Translations under genes and position numbers: made by a program
Assembly: GCA_034189165.1 (NCBI GenBank)
Contig: JAXHVN010000024.1
Coordinates: 55,003-119,002, forward strand
Source: JAASSS01 sp021767745
GTDB lineage: Bacteria; Pseudomonadota; Gammaproteobacteria; UBA5335
Length of the DNA: 64,000 nt
Reading direction: 5' to 3'
In this document: positions 51,305-59,750 of the stretch, piece after piece
Layout of the letters: each line of letters starts with the position of its first letter
Position numbering within the stretch: the stretch's first letter is position 1
Notes under the pieces: model-generated
What the model was told of the DNA's origin: nothing
The model's input: the letters and a program-made list of their open reading frames with translations, nothing else
Databases searched by the model: none

Positions 51305-52741
51305 ATGGAATGGGAAACAGTGATCGGGCTGGAGGTGCACGCCCAGCTCGCCACGCAGAGCAAGATCTTCTCCGGTGCCGCCACCCGCTACGGTGCCGAG
51401 CCGAACACGCAGGCCTGCGCCATCGATCTGGGCTATCCGGGCATGCTGCCGGTGCTGAACGCCGGCGCGGTGCGCATGGCGGTGAAGTTCGGCCTGGCGA
51501 TCGAGGCCGAGATCGCGCCGCGCTCGGTCTTCGCGCGCAAGAACTACTTCTATCCGGACCTGCCCAAGGGCTACCAGATCAGCCAGTTCGAGCTGCCGAT
51601 CGTCGGCCGCGGCCATCTGGATGTGGCGCTCGACGACGGCAGCATCAAGCGCGTCGGCATCACCCGGGCGCACCTGGAGGAGGACGCCGGCAAGTCGCTG
51701 CACGAGAGCTTCCACGGCCAGAGCGGCATCGACCTGAACCGTGCCGGCACGCCGCTGCTGGAGATCGTCTCCGAGCCGGACCTGCGCAGTGCCCGCGAGG
51801 CCGTCGCCTACATGAAGAAGCTCCACGCGCTGGTGCGCTATCTGGAGATCTGCGACGGCAACATGCAGGAAGGCTCGTTCCGCTGCGACGCCAACGTCTC
51901 GGTGCGCCCGGTCGGCCAGGCGCAGTTCGGCACCCGGGCCGAGCTGAAGAACCTCAACTCCTTCCGCTTCGTCGAGCGCGCGATCAACTACGAGATCGAA
52001 CGGCAGATCGCGTTGATCGAGGGCGGCGGCACGGTGGTGCAGGAAACCCGCCTGTACGACCCCGCCAGGAATGAGACGCGCTCGATGCGCGGCAAGGAAG
52101 AGGCGAACGACTATCGCTACTTCCCCGACCCGGACCTGCTGCCGGTCACGGTCGACGAGGCGCTGCGCAACGCCGTGCGCGCCGAGCTGCCGGAACTGCC
52201 CGATGCCCGCCGCGCCCGCTTCCAGGCCGAGTACGGCCTGCCGGCCTACGATGCCGCCGTGCTCACGGCCAGCCGCGAGCTCGCGGACTACTACGAAGCG
52301 GTGGTGGCCGCGGTGCCGGACGAGTCCAAGCTCGCGGCGAACTGGGTGATGGGCGATCTGGCCGGGGCGCTGAACAAGGCGGGGCTGGAGATCACCGAAT
52401 CGCCGGTCGACGCATCGGCGCTGGCGCAGCTGGTCAGGCGCATCGCCGACGGCACGATCTCCGGCCGCGGCGCCAAGACCGTGTTCGAGGGGCTGTGGGC
52501 GGGCGAGGGCGAGGTGGACGCGCTCATCGACGCCCGCGGGCTGCGGCAGATCAGCGACACCGGCGCGCTGGAAGCCATCTGCGAGGAGGTCATCGCCGCC
52601 AATCCGCAGCAGCTCGCCCAGTACCGCGCCGGCAAGGACAAGCTGCTCGGCTTTTTCGTCGGTCAGGTGATGAAGGCCACCGGCGGCAGCGCCAATCCGC
52701 AGGAGGTCAACCGCCTGCTGCGCGCGAAGCTGCAGGCATGA
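51305..52741 (+). CDS. gatB: Asp/Glu-tRNA amidotransferase subunit B
   Basis: 478 residues. WETVIGLEVHAQLATQSKIFSGA starts the kinase-like cradle. DVNLNRAGTPLLEIVSEPDLRS-type and CDANVSVRP motifs follow, and a C-terminal YqeY-like tail domain starts near residue 330. It phosphorylates the tRNA-bound Glu/Asp and delivers ammonia. Nine bases after gatA. Confidence 0.96.
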   Translation: MEWETVIGLEVHAQLATQSKIFSGAATRYGAEPNTQACAIDLGYPGMLPVLNAGAVRMAVKFGLAIEAEIAPRSVFARKNYFYPDLPKGYQISQFELPIVGRGHLDVALDDGSIKRVGITRAHLEEDAGKSLHESFHGQSGIDLNRAGTPLLEIVSEPDLRSAREAVAYMKKLHALVRYLEICDGNMQEGSFRCDANVSVRPVGQAQFGTRAELKNLNSFRFVERAINYEIERQIALIEGGGTVVQETRLYDPARNETRSMRGKEEANDYRYFPDPDLLPVTVDEALRNAVRAELPELPDARRARFQAEYGLPAYDAAVLTASRELADYYEAVVAAVPDESKLAANWVMGDLAGALNKAGLEITESPVDASALAQLVRRIADGTISGRGAKTVFEGLWAGEGEVDALIDARGLRQISDTGALEAICEEVIAANPQQLAQYRAGKDKLLGFFVGQVMKATGGSANPQEVNRLLRAKLQA

Positions 52742-52748
52742 GGCGCTC

Positions 52749-53612
52749 GTGAGCGAGGGCGACACGCTCGAGCGCTTCGACTTCCCCGCGCACCCGATCC
52801 GCGGGCTGCGCGTCCGGCTGAACGCCACCTGGCGGGAAGCCTTGAGCCACAGTGATCATCCCGAGCCGGTGCAGCGCCTGCTCGGCGAAGCCATGGCGGC
52901 CACGGCGCTGCTGACCGCGACGCTCAAGTTCCGCGGCCGCCTGAGCCTGCAGATCGGCGGCGGCGGCGAGCTCGGCATGCTGCTGGTGCAGTGCGATCAC
53001 GAGCTGCATCTGCGCGGCACCGCCAGCCACCATCCCGTGGCCGGAGGCCAGCTGCTGGAGGCGGCGCGCCTGAGCCTGACGCTGGAGCCGCTCGATCAGG
53101 GCCGGCGCTACCAGGGCATCGTGCCCCTGGAGAGCCCGGCGCTGGCGCCGGCGGTCGAACATTATCTGGCCCAGTCCGAGCAGTTGCCCACCCGTCTGTG
53201 GCTCGCCGGCGGCACCGGCGCCACCGCCGGGCTGCTGCTGCAGCGCATGCCGGGCGAGGCCGCCGATGCCGATGCCTGGAACCGGCTCTGCCGGCTGGCA
53301 GCCACGGTCAAGGACGAGGAGTTGCTCGAGTTGCCGACGCCGCTGCTGCTGCACCGGTTGTTCCACGAGGAGGACATCCGCCTGTTCGACTCGCGCGCCG
53401 TGAGCTTTCGCTGCGGCTGCAGCCGGCGCCGCGTGGCCGGCGTGCTGCAGGGCCTGGGCGCGGCGGAGGTCGAGGAGATTCTCGCCGAGCAGGGCCAGGT
53501 GGAGGTGACCTGCGAGTTCTGCGGCCGCGCCTATCACTTCGACGCCGTCGATGCCGCGCTGCTGTTCGCCAGCGAGCAGCCGCCGGTGAGCGCCGGCCGG
53601 ACCCGCCACTAG
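52749..53612 (+). CDS. hslO: redox-regulated chaperone Hsp33
   Basis: 287 residues. The zinc switch is complete: CGC (Cys222, Cys224) and CEFC (Cys255, Cys258). Under oxidants the zinc is lost, disulfides form and the holdase becomes active. It starts with GTG seven bases after gatB and probably shares its transcript. Confidence 0.94.
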   Translation: MSEGDTLERFDFPAHPIRGLRVRLNATWREALSHSDHPEPVQRLLGEAMAATALLTATLKFRGRLSLQIGGGGELGMLLVQCDHELHLRGTASHHPVAGGQLLEAARLSLTLEPLDQGRRYQGIVPLESPALAPAVEHYLAQSEQLPTRLWLAGGTGATAGLLLQRMPGEAADADAWNRLCRLAATVKDEELLELPTPLLLHRLFHEEDIRLFDSRAVSFRCGCSRRRVAGVLQGLGAAEVEEILAEQGQVEVTCEFCGRAYHFDAVDAALLFASEQPPVSAGRTRH

Positions 53613-53784
53613 GCCGCGCCGCCGGGCCCGATCCGTGCGGCGGCGCCATACCCGTCCGGCATGGTGCGCTGGCAGGGTTGCGCCCGCTCCATCCGCCCGG
53701 CAGGTTGAGCGTCGGCCGGGTCGGGGCCGAGGCAGTGCCGGCGCTGGGCCAGAGGGATGCATCGGAGCGAACAGGGAGGCGGGA

Positions 53785-54294
53785 ATGGCGCGTAGCGGAT
53801 GCGGGCTGATGGTGGCGGGCGTGCTGGGCGTCCTGCCGATGGCGTGGCCGCTGGCTGCGATGGGCGAGCTCGGCGAGGCAGAACGCTTCGTCGGGCTGAG
53901 CTATGTGCTGACGCCGGCTGCCCACGAGGGGCGTCAGCGGCTCGATCTGGTTACCGGCGCGAATGCCGATGTCGCCCGCAGCGCCGGCAGGCTCACCCTG
54001 TTCGGCAGCGGCGAGCAGCCCTCGCTGTACCGGCTGGCGTTCACGCCGAGCTGGCAGGATGGCGCCCGCATCGCCGTGCCACTCGCCCTGACGGCGGCCG
54101 GCGTCTATGTCTTCGCCGAAGCCTTCCTGGACGACGACGATGACGATGCCGGCGATCGCCGTCGTCGACAGGACGACGACGAGCCGCCGGCGCCCGAGCC
54201 CGAGGCGCCGGCAGCCGCGCCGGCCGGCCCGCTGGCGCAGCTGCTGGACGAGCGCAACGTGCGCGTCGTCATCAACGGTGAGGTGCTCGACTAG
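53785..54294 (+). CDS. secreted or anchored protein of unknown function, acidic linker
   Basis: 169 residues from the ATG at 53785, which has a purine-rich GGGAGGCGGGA just upstream. Hydrophobic signal-like N-terminus (about 8-25), then a short beta-rich part (FVGLSYVLTPAAHEGRQRLDLVTG) and a second hydrophobic stretch (about 93-110). A run of seven acidic residues (DDDDDDA) and an Arg cluster come next, then a Pro/Glu/Ala linker and a charged end (ERNVRVVINGEVLD). I recognise no domain. It lies 74 bases before the metallophosphoesterase gene on the same strand and might be co-transcribed. Coding is supported by the start and composition, not homology. Confidence 0.5.
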   Translation: MARSGCGLMVAGVLGVLPMAWPLAAMGELGEAERFVGLSYVLTPAAHEGRQRLDLVTGANADVARSAGRLTLFGSGEQPSLYRLAFTPSWQDGARIAVPLALTAAGVYVFAEAFLDDDDDDAGDRRRRQDDDEPPAPEPEAPAAAPAGPLAQLLDERNVRVVINGEVLD

Positions 54295-54368
54295 CCGATC
54301 GCCGGCTGTCATCGCGCGGACATCGCACCGCGTCAGGCTGTCGCCAGCCGTTCTCGCCGGAGACCGAC

Positions 54369-55736
54369 ATGGCGTCACCGATCGATCCCACCCGCCGCCG
54401 CCTGCTGCGCGGCGGCATGGCCGGTGCCGGTGCCCTGCTGGGCGCACCGCTGCTGGCGCTGGCTCCGGCCGCGGCCGCTCCACTGGCCGGGCTCGCCCCG
54501 CGTGGCATCCATGCCAGCTATACCGATCGGCTGGCCTCGCAGCGCACCGTCACCTGGTTCACGGATGATCTGCTGCCCGGCCGCCATGCGCTGGCCTATC
54601 AGACCGGCGTGGCAGCGTGGCAGCGCGTCGGCGCGCAGACGCAACGGCTGCCTGGGCGGCGGGGCTGGGTGCATCACGCGGCCATTCCCGCGCCGCCGGG
54701 CGCGCCGGTGCGCTATCAGGCGGGTCTGGCCGCGCCGGCCGGCGATGCGCCGCTGCTGGCGCGCCATGCCGCCGCCCCGGGAGAGCTCGCCGGCTGGCCG
54801 CGCGGGACGCGCCTGCGCTTCACCCACTTCGGTGATCACGGCATCACCGCGCACAGCGTGGCCAATACCGCGGCCGTGCGGGCGCGGGCGCCGGATGTGC
54901 ACTTCATCGCCGGCGACCTGAGCTACGCCAACGGCACGCAGCCGGTGTGGGATACCTGGTTCGATCAGCTTGCGCCGCTGGCGGCGAGCGTGCCGGTGAT
55001 GACGGTGCCGGGCAACCACGAGCACGAGGACATCTTCTGGGGCAGCCGGGCCTACCGCGCACGCCTGCGCCAGCCGGGGGCGGGCAGCTACTACGCCTTC
55101 GACCTCGGGCGGGTGCACTTCCTCGCCCTCACCGCCGGCGCCCTGTTCGCTGCCGATCGCGATCTGTTGCTCGAAGAGCTTCGTTTCGCGGCCGAGGACC
55201 TGGCCGATGCCGCCGCCCGCCGTGCCCGTGGCGAGCTGGACTTCATCGTGGTGCTGCAGCACTTCACGCTGTGGACCGATCAGCTCGGCCGGGAGCCGAA
55301 CGATCCCACGCTGGTGCTGTTGGAAGAGCCGCTGCTGGTGCGCCACCGCGTCGACCTGGTGATGGCGGGGCACGATCACTTCTACCAGCGCTCGCAGCCG
55401 ATGGCCTTCGGCCGGCCGGACACCCGGCGCGGCTATGTGCAGATCATCAACGGCTGTGGCGGCCAGTCGCTGCGCCAGATCAGCCGGCCGGTGCAGCCCT
55501 GGTCGGCCTTCGTGCTGGATCCGCCGCGCTACTGCTTCACCGAGTACGAGCTCGACGGCCTGACGCTCGTGGGGCGCACCCTCGCCAGCGATGGCGCCGA
55601 ACCGGTCGAGGTCGATCGCTTCGCCATCGCGGCGCGGCCGGCTCGGCAGCGCCGTGCCGCGGCACGCCCGGTGGCGCAACTCTCGCAGCTGTGGCGCGCG
55701 GCCGAGGCGCTGCGCGCAGTGCGGGCTGCGGGTTGA
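54369..55736 (+). CDS. Tat-exported purple-acid-phosphatase-like metallophosphoesterase
   Basis: 455 residues. The N-terminus DPTRRRLLRGGMAGAGALLGAP is a twin-arginine signal. A fibronectin-like N-domain (about 45-125) precedes the calcineurin-like catalytic domain. Metal ligands: FGDHG (Asp156), GDLSYA (Asp183, Tyr186 as in purple acid phosphatases), GNHEHE (216-220) and AGHDHFYQRS. It probably hydrolyses phosphomonoesters in the periplasm or outside the cell. The substrate is not predictable. The tat genes at 21.4-22.7 kb could export it. Confidence 0.88.
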   Translation: MASPIDPTRRRLLRGGMAGAGALLGAPLLALAPAAAAPLAGLAPRGIHASYTDRLASQRTVTWFTDDLLPGRHALAYQTGVAAWQRVGAQTQRLPGRRGWVHHAAIPAPPGAPVRYQAGLAAPAGDAPLLARHAAAPGELAGWPRGTRLRFTHFGDHGITAHSVANTAAVRARAPDVHFIAGDLSYANGTQPVWDTWFDQLAPLAASVPVMTVPGNHEHEDIFWGSRAYRARLRQPGAGSYYAFDLGRVHFLALTAGALFAADRDLLLEELRFAAEDLADAAARRARGELDFIVVLQHFTLWTDQLGREPNDPTLVLLEEPLLVRHRVDLVMAGHDHFYQRSQPMAFGRPDTRRGYVQIINGCGGQSLRQISRPVQPWSAFVLDPPRYCFTEYELDGLTLVGRTLASDGAEPVEVDRFAIAARPARQRRAAARPVAQLSQLWRAAEALRAVRAAG

Positions 55737-55829
55737 GGGAACGGGCGGGGGCCGCCGGCGTCTGAACCCCTCCTTGCATCGCGGTGCGCGCCACGCGCTG
55801 CCTGCACCACCATCAGGGAGCGAGAAACC

Positions 55830-56864
55830 ATGGAATATCGCCTGTTGGGCCAGACCGGCCTGTACGTCTCCGAGCTGTGCCTCGGCACCATGACCTTCGG
55901 GAGCCAGGGCTTCTGGAAGGCCATCGGCGAGGTCGGTGGCGAGGCCGTGACCGACTTTCTGCGCACGGCGCACGAGGCCGGCGTCAACTTCATCGACACC
56001 GCCAACATCTATCATCAGGGCGAATCCGAGCAGCTGCTCGGCAAGGCGCTGCGCGAGAGCGGCATCCCGCGGCACCGCTGGGTGCTGGCGACGAAGGTGC
56101 GCGGGCGGATGGGTGCCGGGCCGAACGATGTCGGCCTAACCCGGCATCACATCCTGAACGAGCTGGATCGCAGCCTCGAGCGGCTGCAGGTCGAGCACAT
56201 CGACCTCTATCAGGTGCACGGCTTCGACCATCTGACACCGCTGGAGGAGACGCTGCGGGCGCTGGAAGACGCCGTCACCCAGGGCAAGGTGCGTTACCTC
56301 GGGCTGTGCAACTTCGCCGCCTGGCAGACGATGAAGGCGCTGGAGATCAGCCGTCGCATGGGCTGGAACCGGTTCCAGTCGGTGCAGATGTTCTATTCGG
56401 CCGCGGCGCGCGACCTGGAACGTGAGGTGGTGCCGATGGCGCAGGATCAAGGGCTGTCCATCCTGCCGTGGAGCCCGCTGGCCGGCGGGCTGCTCTCGGG
56501 CAAGTATCGGCGCGACCAGGCGCCGAGCGAGCCGACGCGCCGGCAGAGCTTCGACTTCCCGCCGGTGGACAAGGCGCGCGCCTTCGAGGTGATCGAGGCG
56601 CTGGCGCAGGTGGCCGAGGCGCGTGGCGCCAGCATCGCGCAGGTGGCGTTGAAGTGGCTGACGCAGCGCCCCGGCGTCACCAGCGTGATCATCGGTGCAC
56701 GCACGCCGGCGCAGTTGCACGGCAACCTCGCGGCCGTGGACGTCGCGCTCGAGCCGGACGACATCGAGCGCATCGATGCCGCCTCGGCGCTCGCGCCGGA
56801 ATATCCCGGCTGGATGCTGGATCGCCAGCAGCGCGATCGGGTGCCGGGCGCCGAGGTCATGTAG
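55830..56864 (+). CDS. aldo/keto reductase
   Basis: 344 residues, (beta/alpha)8 barrel. Catalytic tetrad Asp56, Tyr61 (DTANIYHQGESE), Lys89 (ATKVRG) and His130 (YQVHGFD). NADPH site near the end in SVIIGARTPAQLHGNL. It belongs to the YghZ/Mgs-type group that reduces aldehydes; the natural substrate is unknown. It follows the phosphatase gene by 93 bases and is closed by a GC hairpin. Confidence 0.9.
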   Translation: MEYRLLGQTGLYVSELCLGTMTFGSQGFWKAIGEVGGEAVTDFLRTAHEAGVNFIDTANIYHQGESEQLLGKALRESGIPRHRWVLATKVRGRMGAGPNDVGLTRHHILNELDRSLERLQVEHIDLYQVHGFDHLTPLEETLRALEDAVTQGKVRYLGLCNFAAWQTMKALEISRRMGWNRFQSVQMFYSAAARDLEREVVPMAQDQGLSILPWSPLAGGLLSGKYRRDQAPSEPTRRQSFDFPPVDKARAFEVIEALAQVAEARGASIAQVALKWLTQRPGVTSVIIGARTPAQLHGNLAAVDVALEPDDIERIDAASALAPEYPGWMLDRQQRDRVPGAEVM

Positions 56865-56885
56865 GCCCGCGCGGCGCCGCGGGCC
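56864..56885 (+). terminator. possible U-less terminator hairpin after the aldo/keto reductase
   Basis: GGCCCGCG / CGCGGGCC, an eight-base-pair stem with a six-base loop, starts at the last base of the stop codon. No T-run follows, so its efficiency is uncertain. Confidence 0.4.
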
Positions 56886-56982
56886 TGCGTGCCGGCTGCC
56901 CCCTCGATGCCCTGCGCCGGCGATTCGCGGCCCGGACGGACGGCGGGGCCGCCCCGCGGAGGCCCGCCTCACCCCTCGGCAG

Positions 56983-57885
56983 CTACCCGGCCACCGCCGC
57001 CCGCGCCAGTTCGATCAACCGCGCCGTGACCGGGCGTAACCCCGCCGGTTGCCAAACCAGTTCGGTCGGCAGGTCTAGACCGGCCGGCTCGATCGCGCGA
57101 TAGCAGACCCCCGGCCGACGCAGCCCGGCCATGCTTGCCGGCACCAACGCCACCCCGAGCCCGGCCGACACCAGCCCCACGATCGTCTGCATCTGCACCC
57201 CTTGTTGCCCCAGGCGCGGCGTGAAGCCGGCCTGCTGGCCCAAAGCCAGGATCCGATCGTGCAGCGCCGGGGCCTGGACGCGCGGAAACAGGATGAAGGG
57301 TTCGTCGCGCAGCGCGGCGAGTGGCAGCGGCGTCGTACCGGCGGGCGCCGCCAGCGGATGCTGCGCCGGCAGGCAGGCCACCAAGGGTTCGGCCAGCAAT
57401 GGCAGTCGGTCCAGCGGTGCCGGTGGGTCGGCGCAGATGACGATGCCGGCATCCAGCGTGCCACCCGCGAGCGCGTGGAACTGCTGTTCGGCAGTGAGTT
57501 CGCGCAGTTCCAGCGTCACCGCCGGCAGCCCTTCCCCCAGCCGCCGAACCAGCGCCGGCAGAATGCTGTAGAGCGCCGTACTCGCAAAGCCCAGCCGCAG
57601 CCGACCGAGCTCACCCCGAGCGGTGCGCTGCGCCGTCGTTGCCGCCGCCTCGGCTGCCGCCAAGAGGTCCTGTGCGTCCAGCAGCAGGCGCTCGCCGGCC
57701 TCGGTCAGCGACACACCGCGGGCGTGCCGGTGAAACAGACTCACGCCCAGATTGGCCTCGAGCTGCCGGATCTGCCGGCTAAGCGGTGGCTGGGAGAGAT
57801 GCAGTCGCTCGGCGGCTCGGCCAACGTGGCCGGCTTCGGCGACCGCAACGAAGTAGCGCAGCTGGCGCAGATCGAACATGGCCAT
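56983..57885 (-). CDS. LysR-family transcriptional regulator, likely of ilvD
   Basis: 300 residues. Winged helix at about 6-62 (DLRQLRYFVAVAEAGHVGRAAERLHLSQPPLSRQIRQLEANLG), then a periplasmic-binding-like effector domain. It is divergent from ilvD across a 97-base gap with LysR-type dyads, the standard arrangement for control of the neighbour. The start is either ATG 57885 or ATG 57879; the first lies inside the proposed operator. The effector is not predictable; an acetohydroxyacid or similar pathway intermediate would fit by analogy with IlvY. Confidence 0.9.
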   Translation of the reverse strand: MAMFDLRQLRYFVAVAEAGHVGRAAERLHLSQPPLSRQIRQLEANLGVSLFHRHARGVSLTEAGERLLLDAQDLLAAAEAAATTAQRTARGELGRLRLGFASTALYSILPALVRRLGEGLPAVTLELRELTAEQQFHALAGGTLDAGIVICADPPAPLDRLPLLAEPLVACLPAQHPLAAPAGTTPLPLAALRDEPFILFPRVQAPALHDRILALGQQAGFTPRLGQQGVQMQTIVGLVSAGLGVALVPASMAGLRRPGVCYRAIEPAGLDLPTELVWQPAGLRPVTARLIELARAAVAG

Positions 57886-57898
57886 ACCCAAATAGTAT
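57884..57898. promoter_or_regulatory. LysR-type T-N11-A site
   Basis: ATACCCAAATAGTAT contains ATAC/GTAT arms and the exact T-N11-A spacing of LysR boxes. It covers the LysR start region, a typical autoregulatory position. Confidence 0.5.
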
Positions 57899-57909
57899 CG
57901 AAGCAGGCT

Positions 57910-57924
57910 TCCAATGGTATTGGA
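57910..57924. promoter_or_regulatory. second dyad in the lysR-ilvD gap
   Basis: TCCAATGGTATTGGA is a perfect six-base inverted repeat with a three-base centre, 58 bases before ilvD. It may be an activation half-site for the regulator; the spacing does not fit T-N11-A exactly. Confidence 0.4.
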
Positions 57925-57982
57925 CGGTATCGTGCGGCGCGCCGATGCTGATCCACATCGTTGCTCTGGACAGGACTGTGCG

Positions 57983-59659
57983 ATGACCGATCTCAACCGC
58001 TACAGCAGGCACGTCACGCAGCCGCCGGCACGCGCTGCTGCGCAGGCAATCCTGCATGGCGCGGGCCTTGCGCCGGCCGATCTGGACAAACCACAGGTGG
58101 CGATCGCGCCGGTGTGGTACGAGGGCAGCACCTGTAACCTGCACACGCTGGCGCTGGCCGCTACGATCAAGGCAGGCGTGCAGGCCACGGGGATGGTGGC
58201 CTTTCGCGCCGCGACCCCCGGCGTGAACGATGCCATCGCCATGGGCAGTGCAGGTATGCGCTACTCGCTGCCCTCACGCGAGCTGATCGCCGAGTCACTG
58301 GAGACGCTTGTAGCGGCGCACGGCTACGACGGGCTCATCGCAGTGCCCGGCTGCGACAAGAATCTACCGGGTGCGCTGCTGGCAATTGCGCGTCTCGATC
58401 GCCCCGCACTGGTGGTGTTTGGTGGCACGATCGCGCCGGGCCGGCTGGGCGGCGAGACGATCGACGTGATCTCGGCCTTCCAGTCGTGCGGCGAGCGCCT
58501 CGCCGGGCGCCTCGACGCGCAACGTCAGGCCGAGATCATTCGTCACGCTTGCCCGGGTGCTGGCGCCTGCGGCGGCATGTATACCGCCAGCACCATGGCG
58601 CTGGTTATCGAGGTGATGGGACTGGCCCTGCCATACAGCGCCAGTGCGCCGGCCCTCAGCGAGGCGAAGCAGGCCGAATGCCGGCAAGCCGGGCCCACCC
58701 TCCATCAGGCGATGGCGCTGGATCTGCGTCCTTCGCGATTATTGACACGGGCGGCGTTCGAGAATGCCCTGGTCGTCGTCATGGTCACTGGCGGCTCGAC
58801 CAACGCCGTGCTGCATCTGCTGGCGCTGGCCCGCGCCGTCGGCGTGCCGCTGACATTGGCGGACGTGCAGGCCGCGAGCGAACGGGTGCCGCGGCTGGCG
58901 GACATGAAGCCGAGCGGTCGTTACCTCATGGCGGACTTGCACGCCGCCGGCGGCTCTCCGGCACTGTTCCGGTATCTGCTTGCGGCTGACCTGCTGGATG
59001 GTGATTGCCTCACCATCACCGGCCGTACGCTGGCGGCGAGCCTGGCCGAGCTGCCGGCGCTGAACCCCGGCCAGGAGGTCATCCGCCCGCTCACCCGGCC
59101 GCTGCAGCCGCAGGGGCATATCCGGGTGCTCCATGGTGACCTGGCGCCGGCGGGCGCCGTGGCCAAGACCGCCTTTGCACCCACGGCCTGCTTCACCGGC
59201 CCGGCGCACGTGTTCGATACCGAGGCGGCGGTACTGGAGGCGCTGACCGCGGGGCGCATCGCGGCCGGCTCGGTCGTGGTGATCCGCTATCAGGGTCCAG
59301 TCGGTGGCCCGGGTATGCCTGAGATGCTCAGTGCCACGGCCGCGCTGGTGGGCGCCGGATTCGGTGAGACCGTCGCCTTGATAACCGATGGCCGTTTCTC
59401 GGGCGGCTCGCACGGGCTGCTGGTCGGGCACGTGACACCCGAGGCGCAGCTCGGCGGGCCGCTGGCGCTGGTGGCCGATGGCGACCGCTTGCGCATCGAT
59501 CTGGCCGCCGGGCGGCTGGACTGGCTCGTGCCCGCGGCGGAGCGGGAGGCGCGCCAGGCGCGCTGGCGGGCCCCGGCGAGCACCGTTCGGGCCGGCTGCC
59601 TGCGCCGCTATGCCCGCACCGTGGGGCCGGCCAGCGAAGGCTGCCTCACCGATGGCTGA
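57983..59659 (+). CDS. ilvD: dihydroxy-acid dehydratase (IlvD/Edd family)
   Basis: 558 residues. Fe-S ligands Cys51 (STCNLH), Cys124 (GCDKNLPG) and Cys196 (GACGGMYTA), with Lys126 for the metal site. ITDGRFSGGSHG near the C-terminus closes the active site. It dehydrates dihydroxy-isovalerate and -methylvalerate in branched-chain amino acid synthesis. Some family members act on sugar acids, but CDKNLPG favours a true IlvD. AGGA lies eight bases before the ATG at 57983. Confidence 0.9.
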   Translation: MTDLNRYSRHVTQPPARAAAQAILHGAGLAPADLDKPQVAIAPVWYEGSTCNLHTLALAATIKAGVQATGMVAFRAATPGVNDAIAMGSAGMRYSLPSRELIAESLETLVAAHGYDGLIAVPGCDKNLPGALLAIARLDRPALVVFGGTIAPGRLGGETIDVISAFQSCGERLAGRLDAQRQAEIIRHACPGAGACGGMYTASTMALVIEVMGLALPYSASAPALSEAKQAECRQAGPTLHQAMALDLRPSRLLTRAAFENALVVVMVTGGSTNAVLHLLALARAVGVPLTLADVQAASERVPRLADMKPSGRYLMADLHAAGGSPALFRYLLAADLLDGDCLTITGRTLAASLAELPALNPGQEVIRPLTRPLQPQGHIRVLHGDLAPAGAVAKTAFAPTACFTGPAHVFDTEAAVLEALTAGRIAAGSVVVIRYQGPVGGPGMPEMLSATAALVGAGFGETVALITDGRFSGGSHGLLVGHVTPEAQLGGPLALVADGDRLRIDLAAGRLDWLVPAAEREARQARWRAPASTVRAGCLRRYARTVGPASEGCLTDG

Positions 59660-59750
59660 GGCGCCGATCGACGGGCGAGGCGCCGCGCAGGCGGGGCCGG
59701 GTCGGACTCGGGCAGCGGGCCCGGCGTAACCGCCAGGCCTCGTGGGGGCG

